Of a stretch of 64,000 bases of DNA, positions 9,151 to 19,937 are shown piece by piece (within the stretch, counting starts at the first letter, position 1; the number at the start of each line of letters is the position of its first letter). The translations under genes and the position numbers were made by a program. The stretch is taken from NCBI GenBank assembly GCA_944415565.1, contig CALYBQ010000012.1, positions 53,566-117,565 on the forward strand. The letters are read 5' to 3'. Origin of the DNA: an uncultured Rikenellaceae bacterium (GTDB taxonomy: Bacteria > Bacteroidota > Bacteroidia > Bacteroidales > Rikenellaceae). Under the pieces are notes generated by a model, which worked only from the letters and a program-made list of their open reading frames with translations, had not been told where the DNA came from and ran no database searches.

Positions 9151-10368
9151 TCAGCGCAGCATCGTCAACGCCCGTTCGAGTCCGTCTGCGAATATATTGA
9201 CCTCTTCGTGCGTATTATAGAATGCTATAGAGGCCCTGCACATGCCAGTGATACCGTAATGTGCCATCAACGGTTGGGCACAATGCGTACCCGTGCGTAT
9301 AGCCACGCCCAACTTATCGAGTATCATGCCAATATCCGACGGATGCGTCCCCTCCGCCGTAAACGATACTATGGCGCATTTAGGCTGTACGATACCGTAT
9401 ATTCTAACGCCGTCCATCGCATCGAGGCGTTCCGTAGCATGCGCCAACAACTGCCGCTCGTATGCCTCTATATCGTTCATTCCCACGCTCTCAACATACC
9501 GAATGGCTTCTGCCAATCCCAATGCCCCTATGAAATTCGCAGTCCCCGCCTCGAACTTCAAAGGCAACTCGGCCCATGTCGTACCGGAAAAGCTCACTCT
9601 ATCGACCATGTCCCCGCCGCCGAGGAAAGGAGGCATCTCCTCCAGCCATTTCTTCTTGGCATAAAGGACGCCTATGCCGGTAGGCCCATAAATTTTATGT
9701 CCCGAAAACACGTAAAAATCACAATCCAGCTCACGGACATCGGTCTTTTGGTGAACCACTCCCTGACATCCGTCCACGAGTACCGGGATTCCGGCACTAT
9801 GCGCTACGCCGATTATCTCCTTCAGGTCCGGACACGTTCCCAACACGTTGGATGCCTGCGTAACCGCGACCATGCGAGTGCGGTCGTCTATCAATCCGGC
9901 GAGTTTCTCCGTCTCCAGCCGACCGTCGTCACAGAACGACAACACCCTTATATCAACGCCTTTACGGCCACATACCAACTGCCACGGAACGATATTCGAG
10001 TGATGCTCCATCTCACTGACGACGATGTTGTCGCCTTCCGTGAAGAAGCGCTCCCCGAAACTGTATGCCACCGTGTTCACCGATGCCGTAGCACCCGCAG
10101 TGAACACTATCTCCTCTTTGCTTCCTGCGCCGATAAAAGCCCTTACCGTCTCGCGCGCCTGTTCGTACATAGTCGTACTTTCCGCGCTCAGGAAGTGGAC
10201 GCCGCGATGTATATTGGCATTCATCTCGCGCTGGAAACGGTTCATCGCCTCGATCACGCGCAACGGTTTCTGGGCCGTGGCTCCGTTATCGAAATAGACC
10301 AGCGGCCGACCGTAAACCTCACGGCCGAGTATGGGGAAATCCTTGCGTATAGCGTTTACGTCAAACAT
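9151..10368 (-). CDS. sufS: SufS group II cysteine desulfurase
   Basis: This 405-residue PLP enzyme removes sulfur from cysteine for Fe-S cluster assembly. Lys225 in FSGHKIYGPTG is the Schiff-base lysine. Cys363 in RTGTHCAQPLM is the persulfide-forming residue on the short group II loop. EHHSNIVPW (about 121-129) is the conserved His cofactor-stacking motif. It starts 3 bases after the sufD stop, as the last suf gene. No sufE or sufU lies in the window, so the sulfur acceptor is presumably elsewhere. Confidence 0.95.
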   Translation of the reverse strand: MFDVNAIRKDFPILGREVYGRPLVYFDNGATAQKPLRVIEAMNRFQREMNANIHRGVHFLSAESTTMYEQARETVRAFIGAGSKEEIVFTAGATASVNTVAYSFGERFFTEGDNIVVSEMEHHSNIVPWQLVCGRKGVDIRVLSFCDDGRLETEKLAGLIDDRTRMVAVTQASNVLGTCPDLKEIIGVAHSAGIPVLVDGCQGVVHQKTDVRELDCDFYVFSGHKIYGPTGIGVLYAKKKWLEEMPPFLGGGDMVDRVSFSGTTWAELPLKFEAGTANFIGALGLAEAIRYVESVGMNDIEAYERQLLAHATERLDAMDGVRIYGIVQPKCAIVSFTAEGTHPSDIGMILDKLGVAIRTGTHCAQPLMAHYGITGMCRASIAFYNTHEEVNIFADGLERALTMLR

Positions 10369-10371
10369 CGC

Positions 10372-11691
10372 CTACATCTCATCTATGCGTGCCTGCGCCA
10401 AACCGGCAAGGCACTCGCAGGCAGCATCGCCCGAACATTTCGAAATCACATCGTTCACGAAACCGAACAGTTGCAGGCGTTTGGCATCAGCCTCAGAAAG
10501 TCCTCTCTGGCGCATATAATATACCGCTTCCTCGTCCATCTGCCCAACCGTCGCTCCGTGACTGCACTTCACGTCATCGGCATATATCTCCAACTGCGGC
10601 TCGGTATACACCTTTGCCGTCTCGCTCAACTGTATATTACGGCTCTGCTGGAACGCCTCGGTACGCTGTGCATCCGGTGCAACATATACCTTTCCTGTAA
10701 AAGCACCCACAGCCTCGCCCGAAACCACCCCTTTGACCAACTCCGAACTGCGGCAATCCGGCACAAGATGGTTCACGGTCATATTCACGTCCACGCGTTC
10801 GGTCCCGTTGGCAAAATACAGGCCGTGCAGGTTACTTTCACAATCCGCTCCAGCAAGGTCCGTCACGGCATTGACGCGCGTAACTCCGCCGCCGAGCCAA
10901 AGGTTCACCATATCCACACGGCTGCCGCACTCCTGCCTCAGGTAATTCCCGTTCACGGAGAATACCTCTCCGCCAGTCGATTTCACCTCCGTAATCTTCA
11001 ACGTGGCATCGGTTCCGGTATAAACTTCCCTTACATGATCGGCCAGCAAACCTCGGTCGCCACCACCGACATGCGCGATGACAACATCGGCCTCAGCACC
11101 GTCCTCGACGACGATCAACGCACGCGAAAAACACATCTGTGCCTGCTCGTCTGACCGGCCGACAAACGTCAGTGTGAAAGGCAACTCGGCCTTCACCCCA
11201 TTCGGGACATAGACGAACGCACCGTCCTGCGCGAATACGGTATTAAGTGCCGTCACGGCAGCACGTTCGTTGTCCGCTATCTTGTTATAATATTTCGACA
11301 CTACGTCGCCAATGGTGGACATGGCCGCACGCAACGAACCGTAAACGATACCGTTGTCCAAAGTAGTAAGTTCGTCCGACAGACAGAAACCGTTCACGAC
11401 ATCGACTACGTAACCATTCGCCGGGACAACTCTGTCTTCGGCACGAATCTCGCCCGACGGGACGAAATACGTCTCCCATTCGCCGGCGAACATACGGCGT
11501 ATATCGGTATGCTGGTAATCCTCGTTTCCCGAAGAAGGCAGCGACAGAAGGTTGAAGTTTTCGAGGGCCCCGCTTCGCATGGCGTTAACCCACGACGGCA
11601 CTCCCTCGCCGATCATATCTATATTCGACAGATAGAGTTCCGACAATATTTCTTCGAGCGGACGCTGCATCGGTTTACTTGTTATATTCAT
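10372..11691 (-). CDS. sufD: SufD scaffold subunit of the SufBCD complex
   Basis: A 439-residue protein of the SufB/SufD beta-helix family, with an N-terminal helical part and a C-terminal core ending in HGATVGQMDEEAVYYMRQRG, typical of SufD. It pairs with SufB and SufC to build and release clusters. The start overlaps the end of sufC by 17 bases (11675-11691), indicating tight coupling. Several acidic and His positions typical of SufD are present (CSHGATVG). Confidence 0.93.
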   Translation of the reverse strand: MNITSKPMQRPLEEILSELYLSNIDMIGEGVPSWVNAMRSGALENFNLLSLPSSGNEDYQHTDIRRMFAGEWETYFVPSGEIRAEDRVVPANGYVVDVVNGFCLSDELTTLDNGIVYGSLRAAMSTIGDVVSKYYNKIADNERAAVTALNTVFAQDGAFVYVPNGVKAELPFTLTFVGRSDEQAQMCFSRALIVVEDGAEADVVIAHVGGGDRGLLADHVREVYTGTDATLKITEVKSTGGEVFSVNGNYLRQECGSRVDMVNLWLGGGVTRVNAVTDLAGADCESNLHGLYFANGTERVDVNMTVNHLVPDCRSSELVKGVVSGEAVGAFTGKVYVAPDAQRTEAFQQSRNIQLSETAKVYTEPQLEIYADDVKCSHGATVGQMDEEAVYYMRQRGLSEADAKRLQLFGFVNDVISKCSGDAACECLAGLAQARIDEM

Positions 11692-12430
11692 TTATTATAC
11701 GGTCGTATCCCTCCTCTTCCAGCACCAAGGCGAGTTCCTTGCCTCCTGTGTGGATGATGCGCCCCTGATAGAGCACATGGACGAAATCGGGCACGATATA
11801 ATCCAACAAACGCTGATAGTGCGTTATCACAATCGTTGCGTTATCCGGCCTTTTAAGCTTAGTGACACCGTTGGCGACTATACGCAGTGCATCTATATCG
11901 AGCCCCGAGTCGGTCTCGTCGAGAATTGCGAGCGTCGGATCGAGCATCGCCATCTGGAATATCTCGTTCTTTTTCTTTTCTCCGCCCGAGAAACCCTCGT
12001 TCACCGCACGATTAGTAAGCTTAGTATCAAGCTCCACCACCGCGCCCTTATCGCGCATAAGCCTCAAAAAATCGGCTGCCGACAACGGCTCCTCCCCGAG
12101 GTATTCCCTGCGTGCGTTCACGGCCATACGCATGAAGTTAGCCATGCTTACGCCGGGAATCTCGACAGGATACTGAAACCCGAGGAACAGACCCGCACGC
12201 GCCCTGTCCTCGATACTCATATCCAACAGGTTAACGCCATCGTACAGGACCTCGCCCTCCGTAACCTCATACTTCGGATTGCCGGCAAGTACCGACGCGA
12301 ACGTACTCTTGCCCGAACCGTTCGGGCCCATGATAGCATGTACCTCGCCCCTCCCGACCTTGAAATCAAGACCTTTCAGGATAGGCTTCCCGTCTACCAT
12401 GCAATGCAGGTTCTTTACCTCTAATAACAT
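11675..12430 (-). CDS. sufC: SufC, Fe-S assembly ATPase
   Basis: A 251-residue ABC-type ATPase. Walker A is GPNGSGKST at 35-43, the ABC signature is FSGGE at 147-151, and Walker B LAILDETDSGLD runs about 168-179. The EKKKNE stretch after the signature is typical of SufC. It drives conformational change of the SufB-SufD scaffold. It sits 89 bases after sufB and overlaps sufD. Confidence 0.97.
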   Translation of the reverse strand: MLLEVKNLHCMVDGKPILKGLDFKVGRGEVHAIMGPNGSGKSTFASVLAGNPKYEVTEGEVLYDGVNLLDMSIEDRARAGLFLGFQYPVEIPGVSMANFMRMAVNARREYLGEEPLSAADFLRLMRDKGAVVELDTKLTNRAVNEGFSGGEKKKNEIFQMAMLDPTLAILDETDSGLDIDALRIVANGVTKLKRPDNATIVITHYQRLLDYIVPDFVHVLYQGRIIHTGGKELALVLEEEGYDRIINEYNK

Positions 12431-12519
12431 ATGTTCTGTTTTTTTGTCTCTTCTTGTTAATTATGCACTGCCTCGACAGTTTTTTAACGCAGGCCCTCCA
12501 GCTATACACCTTAACGGGA

Positions 12520-13965
12520 CTAACCGACACTGCCCTCCAAACTTATCGAAAGCAACTTTTGGGCCTCTATCGCAAATTCCATCGGAAGCTTGTTCAGCAC
12601 CTCCTTGGCGTAACCGTTCACGATAAGACCGACCGCATCCTCGGTCGAGATGCAACGCTGGTTACAATAGAGCAACTGGTCCTCGCTGATCTTGGACGTG
12701 GTAGCCTCGTGTTCGATTATAGCTCCCGGATTTTCCGATTCGATATACGGGAAAGTATGCGCCCCGCACTTGTCACCTATCAGCAGCGAGTCGCACTGCG
12801 AATAGTTGCGTGCACCGGCAGCCTTACGCCCCACCTTGACGAGCCCCCTGTAACTATTTTGGCTTCGGCCGGCCGAGATACCCTTAGACACTATACGGCT
12901 GCGGGTATTCCGCCCCAGATGTATCATCTTTGTCCCCGTATCGGCCTGCTGATAATTATTCGTCAACGCTACCGAATAGAATTCGCCTACGCTGTTGTCA
13001 CCCGCAAGTATCGTACTAGGGTATTTCCACGTTATAGCCGACCCCGTTTCGACCTGCGTCCAAGAAAGGCGCGAATTTTCGCCACGGCACAAACCGCGCT
13101 TAGTCACAAAGTTGTACACACCGCCTTTACCCTCCTTATCTCCGGGATACCAATTCTGCACAGTGGAATACTTCACCTCAGCGTCTTTCAGCACCACTAT
13201 CTCCACTACGGCCGCATGCAACTGGTTTTCATCCCTTTGCGGCGCAGTACACCCTTCGAGATAACTCACATAAGCCCCTTCGTCGGCCACGATCAGCGTC
13301 CGCTCGAACTGTCCCGTCCCAGCCGCATTGATGCGGAAATAGGTACTCAACTCCATCGGACATCTCACACCCTTGGGGATATAGCAGAACGAACCGTCCG
13401 AGAACACCGCCATATTGAGCGCAGAAAAGAAATTGTCCGCATACGGAACGACGCTGCCCAAGTATTTACGCACGAGATCGGGATACTCGGCTATCGCTTC
13501 GCTCATCGAGCAGAATATTATCCCCAACTCCGCAAGAGTGTCCTTATAAGTAGTCTTGACCGACACGGAATCCATAACCGCATCGACTGCGACACCGGCC
13601 AGCGCCATCTGCTCCTCAAGCGGTATCCCCAACTTATCGAAAGTGGCAACCAACTCCGGATCGACCTCGTCCATACTTTCATATTTGGGTTTGGTGCGCG
13701 GGGCAGCGTAATATATTATATCCTGATAGTCTATCTCCGGAATATCGAGATGCGCCCATTTGGGCATCGTCATTGTGAGCCAGTGGCGATATGCCTTGAG
13801 CCTCAGGTCAGTCATCCACTCCGGCTCGTTCTTTTTTGCCGAAATAAGACGTATTATATCCTCGTTCAGGCCTTTAGGTATGGTGTCGGTATCTATGTCG
13901 GTCACAAATCCGTACTTATACTCCTGTCCGGTTACCTCATCCAATATTTTATCGGCTTCGCTCAT
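12520..13965 (-). CDS. sufB: SufB, scaffold subunit of the SufBCD complex
   Basis: A 481-residue SufB with the family blocks [32 protein letters not shown] and [16 protein letters not shown]. The C-terminal [20 protein letters not shown] is also diagnostic. This is the scaffold on which the nascent cluster forms. It is the first gene of sufBCDS and has a close match to the Bacteroidota promoter just upstream. Length is normal. Confidence 0.96.
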   Translation of the reverse strand: MSEADKILDEVTGQEYKYGFVTDIDTDTIPKGLNEDIIRLISAKKNEPEWMTDLRLKAYRHWLTMTMPKWAHLDIPEIDYQDIIYYAAPRTKPKYESMDEVDPELVATFDKLGIPLEEQMALAGVAVDAVMDSVSVKTTYKDTLAELGIIFCSMSEAIAEYPDLVRKYLGSVVPYADNFFSALNMAVFSDGSFCYIPKGVRCPMELSTYFRINAAGTGQFERTLIVADEGAYVSYLEGCTAPQRDENQLHAAVVEIVVLKDAEVKYSTVQNWYPGDKEGKGGVYNFVTKRGLCRGENSRLSWTQVETGSAITWKYPSTILAGDNSVGEFYSVALTNNYQQADTGTKMIHLGRNTRSRIVSKGISAGRSQNSYRGLVKVGRKAAGARNYSQCDSLLIGDKCGAHTFPYIESENPGAIIEHEATTSKISEDQLLYCNQRCISTEDAVGLIVNGYAKEVLNKLPMEFAIEAQKLLSISLEGSVG

Positions 13966-13990
13966 AATTCCATGCAGTGTATATGAAAAA

Positions 13991-14021
13991 CAAAGGTACG
14001 CATCCCCGCAGAGAGTACAAA
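13991..14021 (-). promoter_or_regulatory. Promoter of the sufBCDS operon
   Basis: On the minus strand, TTTG (14018-14021), exactly 19 bases, then TACCTTTG (13991-13998). This is a full match to the Bacteroidota -33/-7 consensus. The predicted start of transcription leaves a leader of about 20 bases before the sufB ATG at 13965. I see no IscR-like operator. Confidence 0.75.
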
Positions 14022-14078
14022 ATTTTTGCCATAAAAACCATTATCCGACAGTTTTCCGCCACGACACTATAAAAAAGA

Positions 14079-14104
14079 TGAGGGCCCGTCATCGGATGCC
14101 CTCA
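14079..14104 (-). terminator. Terminator after the TPR gene
   Basis: TGAGGGC (14079-14085) pairs with GCCCTCA (14098-14104) around a 12-base loop. Six A at 14071-14076 give the T tract on the minus strand. It would stop transcription from the TPR/gyrA side before the suf promoter. Confidence 0.65.
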
Positions 14105-14219
14105 CCTTTTTCGTCTCTAATTATATGTCAATGCCGTTCGCCTTCCAGAAATACCTCTGTACAAATTGGCTGCTATTTCCTTCGCAGCGGCCGAACGACG
14201 AGAACACATCCAAAACATT

Positions 14220-15626
14220 CTATTGTTCTTCCCCGCCGCCTTGTTCCGCCTTCATAGCCTTATTAAGGTCGCCGTATTTTTTAGATTTCTCCATCATCTC
14301 ATCGCTGGTATCGCGCAGGCGGAAAGTAAGGTCCGCCAACAACTCAACTACAGTCGGATGTTTCGGATCGAGCTTATGAGCTTTTTCCAGATAAGGGATA
14401 GCTTTTTTATAAAAATCATACACACCCTCTTGCGCCTTATCGTATTCATCTTTCGGCAGATTTTCCGAAACCTCCTGTAACTCCTGAACCTTATCCGCTG
14501 CCTTTATCATATATATTTGAGCGATAGAGTATTGAATCGAAAAATCATCAGGGTCTTCTTTCGACGCTTTAATATAATAATCCAGCGCCTTATCATCCAT
14601 CTTTCTCTTATAGTAAGCCTGTCCCATCAAAAAATACAACCGGCCTTTATCTTTCTCCTCCTTGTTTTCAAAAGCCTTTTGCATTATAGGCTCTATCTCC
14701 GTAATATCAGCGTCCCCATCAATCAGATAAATAATCGGGAGACTACTATAAAGCCGTGATGCTTGTGGGAACTTGCGAGCCCCCTCCAAAAGATACATAC
14801 GCGCACTATCTTCTTTATCCACGCCCCTATAACTGTTATACAAATAATAATATATATCACCGTCCTTGTCGCAATATTGCATGCTGACAAGTTCGCGCAA
14901 ACATTCCAAAGCCGATACGAAATCCTGAGAACCGGCAAAGTTCATAGCTGCATAAAATAGGTCTGTCGAATCCACAACAATATCCACTTTACGCAAAACA
15001 GCGTAGGCAGGATACGTCTGCAAGATATATGAACGGCGGTACTCACGAGCCGCTTTCCCGTATTGCCCGAGCCTTTGGGCCATGGCAGCGTTATTTTTCA
15101 CCATCTTGACGATCTCATCCATGCCTTTATATGCACGTTCGGCAGCTTTCATATCGAGAGCAAAAGCTTTGTCATACGCATCGGCAGCTATATCGAGAGC
15201 CATAGAATCCAACACGAGCTTTTCTTCCCACATGGACACCTTGCGCTCTTCTTTCTTCCCGGAATCTACGACATATACGACAAAACGATCGTTCTCCTTC
15301 ACTTTGAACTTCGTTCCGCCAAAAGTCACCGGCTCCCTATCCTTAAATCCTCCGGGATAGAGTTTCCCGAGTTCGGATTCAGGCAATGAATTATACAACC
15401 CTTTGGTCGGGGCAACCGCCGCCTCGAGGAATACATCCCCGCGCGTCAACCACGTAGCCCATTTCCCATTTTTACTCGGATCCTGAATATCGGCATTCGA
15501 CTGCTCCATTTTCTTTTTTATAGCTCCTATGTCAACCTTTCCATCGCCCTCGCCCATTTTCTGTCCGAAGGTAGCGGCGACTGAGAACAACAGTGTCGTG
15601 ACTGTCAATAACAAGCACTTTTTCAT
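14220..15626 (-). CDS. Secreted or periplasmic TPR protein downstream of gyrA
   Basis: 468 residues from the ATG at 15626, chosen because it opens a clean signal peptide (MKKCLLLTVTTLLFSVAATF, cleavage near GQ). A longer frame to 15665 would bury it. The rest is helical with tetratricopeptide-like repeats, clearest at GRLYFLMGQAYYKRKMDDKA, LDYYIKASKEDPDDFSIQYS and PYLEKAHKLDPKHPTVVELL. A TPR gene next to gyrA is, to my knowledge, a recurring arrangement in Bacteroidota, with no defined function. The gap to gyrA is 76 bases. Confidence 0.8.
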   Translation of the reverse strand: MKKCLLLTVTTLLFSVAATFGQKMGEGDGKVDIGAIKKKMEQSNADIQDPSKNGKWATWLTRGDVFLEAAVAPTKGLYNSLPESELGKLYPGGFKDREPVTFGGTKFKVKENDRFVVYVVDSGKKEERKVSMWEEKLVLDSMALDIAADAYDKAFALDMKAAERAYKGMDEIVKMVKNNAAMAQRLGQYGKAAREYRRSYILQTYPAYAVLRKVDIVVDSTDLFYAAMNFAGSQDFVSALECLRELVSMQYCDKDGDIYYYLYNSYRGVDKEDSARMYLLEGARKFPQASRLYSSLPIIYLIDGDADITEIEPIMQKAFENKEEKDKGRLYFLMGQAYYKRKMDDKALDYYIKASKEDPDDFSIQYSIAQIYMIKAADKVQELQEVSENLPKDEYDKAQEGVYDFYKKAIPYLEKAHKLDPKHPTVVELLADLTFRLRDTSDEMMEKSKKYGDLNKAMKAEQGGGEEQ

Positions 15627-15702
15627 GTCGGCTCCTAATTTTAGTTTAGTATTTTGCCCCCGCAAGGAGGGTCGTAATTCTAATTATTTTCCGCATCGAC
15701 GG

Positions 15703-18324
15703 CTAAGCCTCGGAATCGTTCCCTCCGGCATTTTCCGTATCAGCAGTATCCGGCTGTCTTTCGTCCTGATCTTCGTCATTACCCGGCACGGCCACCACCG
15801 AAGCGATACTGTCTCCGTTACGCAGGTTTATGACCTTGACACCCTGTGTCGCACGCCCGGCCAATCTGATCTCAGAAACCTCCATACGAATCGTTATACC
15901 ACTGCGGTTTATTATCATAAGGTCGTTCTCGTCCGTAACCGCCTGTATCGAGATCAGCTTACCCGTCTTTTCGGTTATCATAATGGTCTTAACACCCTTA
16001 CCGCCACGGTTCGTTATCCTGTAATCGTCGAGATCGGTACGTTTACCATAGCCGTTCTCGCTGACTACGAGAATATCCTTCTTCTCGTCAGGTTCTACAC
16101 ATACCATGCCGATTACCTCATCGTGCTCATCAATATTTATCGCCTTTACCCCTGCAGCGGTACGGCCCATAGGTCTGACGGTAGCCTCGTTGAAACGTAT
16201 GGCCTTACCCTCGCGCGCACCGATCAGCACTTCCGAATGTCCGCTCGTAAGTTTCGCTTCGATAAGCTGGTCGCCATCCTTAATGGTAATGGCGTTGACA
16301 CCGTTCTGGCGCGGGCGCGAATATGCCTCGAGCTTCGTCTTCTTAATGATACCGTCCTTGGTACACATTATGATATAGTTGCTGTCCACATACTCGGCAT
16401 CGTTCAGGTTACGCACATTCACGTAAGCCCTCACCTTGTCGTCCGGCTCGATCTGGATTACGTTCTGTATAGCACGTCCTTTGGAAGAACGCGTACCTTC
16501 GGGAATTTGGTATACCTTGAGCCAGTAACAACGTCCTTTTTCCGTAAAGAACAGCATAGTATTGTGCATCGTCGTCACATAGAGGTGCTCGATGAAGTCC
16601 TCGTCGCGGGTCGCGCTACCTTTCGCCCCGACACCTCCACGCGACTGCGTGCGGTATTCGGTAAGCGGCGTGCGCTTGATATACCCCATACGCGAAATGG
16701 TAATCACCATCTCTTCATCGGCATAGAAATCCTCGGGGTTGAACTCTTCCGATGCGTATACAATTTCCGTCCGGCGTTTGTCCCCGTATTTGTCGCGTAT
16801 CTCGATGAGTTCGTCCTTGATGACCTGCATCTGCAAAGCCTCGTCAGAGAGTACGGAGTTGTAATATTCTATCTGCTTCAACAGCGCATCGTATTCGCTC
16901 TGGAGTTTGTTGCGTTCCAAGCCTGTCAGCGCACGCAGACGCATGTCGATGATAGCCCCCGCTTGTGCCTCGGAAAGCCCGAACCGCTCCATGAGCGAGT
17001 TCTTTGCTGCATCCGGAGTCTCCGAACCGCGTATAATCGCTATGATTTCGTCTATATGGTCGAGCGCGATGAGCAACCCCTGCAGTATATGCGCCCTCTT
17101 TTCTGCCTGAGCCAGATCGTAACGCGTGCGACGAAGGATAACATCGTGCCTGTGGTCCACGAAATGGCGTATGAGGTCTTTCAGATTGAGCATCATCGGA
17201 CGGCCGTTCACCAACGCGATATTGTTGACCGCGAAAGACGACTGCATAGCCGTATATTTATAGAGCGTATTGAGTACCACGCTCGCCACCGCATCGGTCT
17301 TCAGTATTATCACGACACGCATACCCTTACGGTCGCTCTCGTCGTTGATATACGAAATGCCCTCTATCTTCTTGTCGTTTATCAGGTCGGCGATCTTACG
17401 GATCATCTCGGCCTTGTTCACCATATACGGTATTTCCGTAATGACTATACATTCACGTCCGCTATGGGTATATTCTATCTCCGTTTTGGCCCTGATAACC
17501 ACGCGTCCGCGCCCGGTCTCCATAGCCTCTTTCACACCCTGATACCCGTAGATGATACCGCCAGTGGGGAAATCGGGGGCCTTCACGAAATGCATCAGGT
17601 CCGAAATCTCAATGTCGCGGTTATCTATATAAGCGCAGCAGGCGTCCATCACCTCAGTAAGGTTATGCGGGGCCATATTCGTCGCCATACCGACAGCGAT
17701 ACCCGACGCTCCGTTGAGCAGAAGCAGCGGAACCTTCGTAGGCAACACTGTCGGCTCCAGTATCGTTTCGTCGAAGTTGCCTGTGAAATCTACCGTATCC
17801 TTATCTATGTCGGCCATAACCTCGTCGGCGAGTTTCTTCATCCTCGCCTCCGTGTAACGCATTGCGGCCGGACCGTCACCGTCTATCGAACCGAAGTTAC
17901 CCTGACCGTCCACGAGCGGATAACGCATACTCCACTCCTGCGCCATACGCACCATGGCATCATAAATCGAGCTGTCGCCGTGCGGGTGAAACTTACCCAT
18001 GACGTCGCCGACTATACGCGCCGACTTACGGTGTGGCTTATCCGAATACAGATTGAGTTCATTGCTCATACCGAAGAGGATACGCCTGTGTACCGGTTTC
18101 AAACCGTCCCTCACATCGGGAAGGGCACGGGAAACGATTACCGACATCGAGTAGTCGATGTAGGCGCTCTTCATCTGCTCCTCTATATTTACCTTGATGA
18201 TTCTGCCGTGACCGGAACCGTCTCCGCCGACACTCTCTCCGCCATTGCCGTCACCGTTTGCGGCATCTACGATTTTCGCGGATTCGTCCATCTCACCAGT
18301 CCCTTTTGCTACTTCTTCTGACAT
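15703..18324 (-). CDS. gyrA: DNA gyrase subunit A
   Basis: 873 residues from the ATG at 18324 ([15 protein letters not shown]). The longer in-frame start at 18411 adds residues without GyrA character. The catalytic Tyr is near residue 157 in [10 protein letters not shown]. The quinolone region [10 protein letters not shown] keeps Ser and Asp at the E. coli 83 and 87 positions, so no classical resistance change is visible. The C-terminal pinwheel starts with a GyrA-box-like [11 protein letters not shown], which separates it from the ParC at 29007. It carries an acidic, Gly-rich N-terminal extension of about 35 residues. It acts with GyrB (not in the window) to introduce negative supercoils. 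Confidence 0.94.
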   Translation of the reverse strand: MSEEVAKGTGEMDESAKIVDAANGDGNGGESVGGDGSGHGRIIKVNIEEQMKSAYIDYSMSVIVSRALPDVRDGLKPVHRRILFGMSNELNLYSDKPHRKSARIVGDVMGKFHPHGDSSIYDAMVRMAQEWSMRYPLVDGQGNFGSIDGDGPAAMRYTEARMKKLADEVMADIDKDTVDFTGNFDETILEPTVLPTKVPLLLLNGASGIAVGMATNMAPHNLTEVMDACCAYIDNRDIEISDLMHFVKAPDFPTGGIIYGYQGVKEAMETGRGRVVIRAKTEIEYTHSGRECIVITEIPYMVNKAEMIRKIADLINDKKIEGISYINDESDRKGMRVVIILKTDAVASVVLNTLYKYTAMQSSFAVNNIALVNGRPMMLNLKDLIRHFVDHRHDVILRRTRYDLAQAEKRAHILQGLLIALDHIDEIIAIIRGSETPDAAKNSLMERFGLSEAQAGAIIDMRLRALTGLERNKLQSEYDALLKQIEYYNSVLSDEALQMQVIKDELIEIRDKYGDKRRTEIVYASEEFNPEDFYADEEMVITISRMGYIKRTPLTEYRTQSRGGVGAKGSATRDEDFIEHLYVTTMHNTMLFFTEKGRCYWLKVYQIPEGTRSSKGRAIQNVIQIEPDDKVRAYVNVRNLNDAEYVDSNYIIMCTKDGIIKKTKLEAYSRPRQNGVNAITIKDGDQLIEAKLTSGHSEVLIGAREGKAIRFNEATVRPMGRTAAGVKAINIDEHDEVIGMVCVEPDEKKDILVVSENGYGKRTDLDDYRITNRGGKGVKTIMITEKTGKLISIQAVTDENDLMIINRSGITIRMEVSEIRLAGRATQGVKVINLRNGDSIASVVAVPGNDEDQDERQPDTADTENAGGNDSEA

Positions 18325-18423
18325 ATCTTTTTGTGATTTTTTTAACCATGCTAAGATAGGTATAAAATACCGTAATACCAAACCCTCGAACGCCCTTTCA
18401 GCATTCGTCAAACATCAAAAAAA

Positions 18424-18441
18424 GCGGTCCGAAAGGACCGC
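18424..18441 (-). terminator. Terminator of the barrel-protein gene
   Basis: A perfect 7-bp stem, GCGGTCC with GGACCGC, closes a 4-base loop. On the minus strand it is followed by seven T (complement of 18417-18423). It lies 10 bases past the stop of the 18452-19183 gene and insulates gyrA. Confidence 0.88.
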
Positions 18442-18451
18442 CCGTATCACA

Positions 18452-19183
18452 TTACCACAAGCCTATCCCGACCGTCAACGGTTGTGCGCCCGGCCCCTTG
18501 TCGTGCTTGAAGAGATCCGTCAGTGCGTAGTTGGCAAACACGCTCAGGCCCTTGAACCCGATCCTCGCCGTAAGCCCGCCCTGCAACATACTCGCATAGC
18601 TCAGCCCCTTCTCCTTATGCTTCGGTTTCTTATACTTTGTGTGCTGCGAGACTATCAGATTTCCGTATACGCCGCCGGATATCGTAAACTCCTTCAACTC
18701 TACCCCCAAAACAACCGGCACTTGCAACGAAAACGTACTCAGTTTCGACTTTTTATATTTCGAATCGATAGGCACGGGAACCACAATACCATTCTCTTTG
18801 GCCAGCGTCAGGTCGCCGTCGAACACATAATCGTCCCACGCCAATCCCAATCCGGTACTGATACCGAATGTACGTTTGCGGTTGATAGGGAAACGCGCTT
18901 CCACGAGATACAATGCAAAGTGTATGGACTTGCCGTTATTGAGGTCCAGAAAGCCGTGATCCTCCAGCGGATACATTCCATAATCGGTCGACAGCAGTTC
19001 GTTGAACCCGAACTCGAAAGCGCTGACGAGGCTGAAACAACTACGCTTCTTGTGCAATATGCCTACCGACACTTTACTACTACTTTTACAGGTTGAATTT
19101 CCACGCGACGGGGCCTCTCCTGCACTCAGTACGAACGGTACACAAAATACCGCAATCATCGTAAAGAAAAAAAGTTTCTTCAT
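18452..19183 (-). CDS. Outer-membrane beta-barrel protein (PorT-like fold), function unknown
   Basis: 243 residues with a signal peptide (MKKLFFFTMIAVFCVPFVLS, cleavage near AGEA). The mature part alternates polar and hydrophobic residues in short strands separated by turns, for example FGISTGLGLAWDDYV and FTISGGVYGNLIVSQH. It ends with a strand finishing in an aromatic residue (TVGIGLW), the usual signature for insertion by the BAM complex. This fits the outer-membrane beta-barrel domain common in Bacteroidota. No substrate or partner is evident. It is the last gene of a minus-strand series and is followed by a clean terminator. Confidence 0.75.
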   Translation of the reverse strand: MKKLFFFTMIAVFCVPFVLSAGEAPSRGNSTCKSSSKVSVGILHKKRSCFSLVSAFEFGFNELLSTDYGMYPLEDHGFLDLNNGKSIHFALYLVEARFPINRKRTFGISTGLGLAWDDYVFDGDLTLAKENGIVVPVPIDSKYKKSKLSTFSLQVPVVLGVELKEFTISGGVYGNLIVSQHTKYKKPKHKEKGLSYASMLQGGLTARIGFKGLSVFANYALTDLFKHDKGPGAQPLTVGIGLW

Positions 19184-19230
19184 AAGGTTTTATTTAGGGG
19201 GTTAGTTTTTTTCAACCTGCAATAGCGCAT

Positions 19231-19872
19231 CTACCGAAAATCTATCACCTCGTAACCGGGGTATTTAGACTTGTCGAAACGGAAATCGGCCGGTCTTAGC
19301 GACTTATCCTGTGCAAACGACAACACCTTTACCGATATTTTATCCTCGAATCCATCCATCTTGTAATCGAGACTTACGGGCAATCCGGTTGCCTTGTCCA
19401 AATAGAGCTTCACCTCGGTTATCGAGGAGACTACGCCACCGGGAACCAGCACGACAAGATCGCACGTCTTGCCTAACTCATCAACAATACCACCGTAAGA
19501 TGCGACAAACCCGCTCTTCGCGAACTCGAACGCCTTGGTCGGATTGATAAGTATGCTGATCTCCGTCGTATCGGCCTCATCCACAATCACCTCCTCCAAC
19601 TCCTTGTTTATCTCATAGCGGGCCTTGCCGTTGCTTACAACCTCGAACTCAGGCGTAACAATCCTAAAATTACTGCCACTAACGATGTAGTTGCCATTCA
19701 TGTCGTTTCCCTCGGCCTCTACGCTGAACTCAACACGGTAATCGCCCATCGCAGCTATTTTTTCGGACAGTGCTGCGAGCAAACCGTCTGCCGTATCGGC
19801 ATTAGTCCGTTGTGCACACAAAGGCATCACGACCAATTGCAAGGCCACCAATGCGGACAATATATTTCTCAT
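19231..19872 (-). CDS. LolA-like outer-membrane lipoprotein carrier
   Basis: 213 residues from the ATG at 19872, which gives the signal peptide MRNILSALVALQLVVMPLCA. A slightly longer start at 19881 is also possible. The mature part has the LolA-like half-barrel pattern (MGDYRVEFSVEAEGNDMNGN, later KLYLDKATGLPVSLDYKMDG). LolA ferries lipoproteins from the inner membrane to the outer membrane. It follows ftsK with a 65-base gap, an arrangement common in Bacteroidota. No LolB is expected in this phylum. Confidence 0.8.
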   Translation of the reverse strand: MRNILSALVALQLVVMPLCAQRTNADTADGLLAALSEKIAAMGDYRVEFSVEAEGNDMNGNYIVSGSNFRIVTPEFEVVSNGKARYEINKELEEVIVDEADTTEISILINPTKAFEFAKSGFVASYGGIVDELGKTCDLVVLVPGGVVSSITEVKLYLDKATGLPVSLDYKMDGFEDKISVKVLSFAQDKSLRPADFRFDKSKYPGYEVIDFR

Positions 19873-19937
19873 ATGACGCATGTGAAAATATTTTAAGATC
19901 AAAAAAACGAAAAACCGTCTGCTGAGCGCCACGCCCT

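Noticed and set aside
9013..11154. 713-codon plus-strand frame opposite sufS and sufD
   Set aside because: Antisense to two clear genes; His/Arg/Tyr-rich translation typical of a shadow frame.
12454..13986. 510-codon plus-strand frame opposite sufB
   Set aside because: Shadow of sufB, no motif.
15529..18321. 930-codon open frame on the plus strand opposite gyrA
   Set aside because: Complete overlap with a certain gyrA, low-complexity translation without family motifs, and explained by codon bias.
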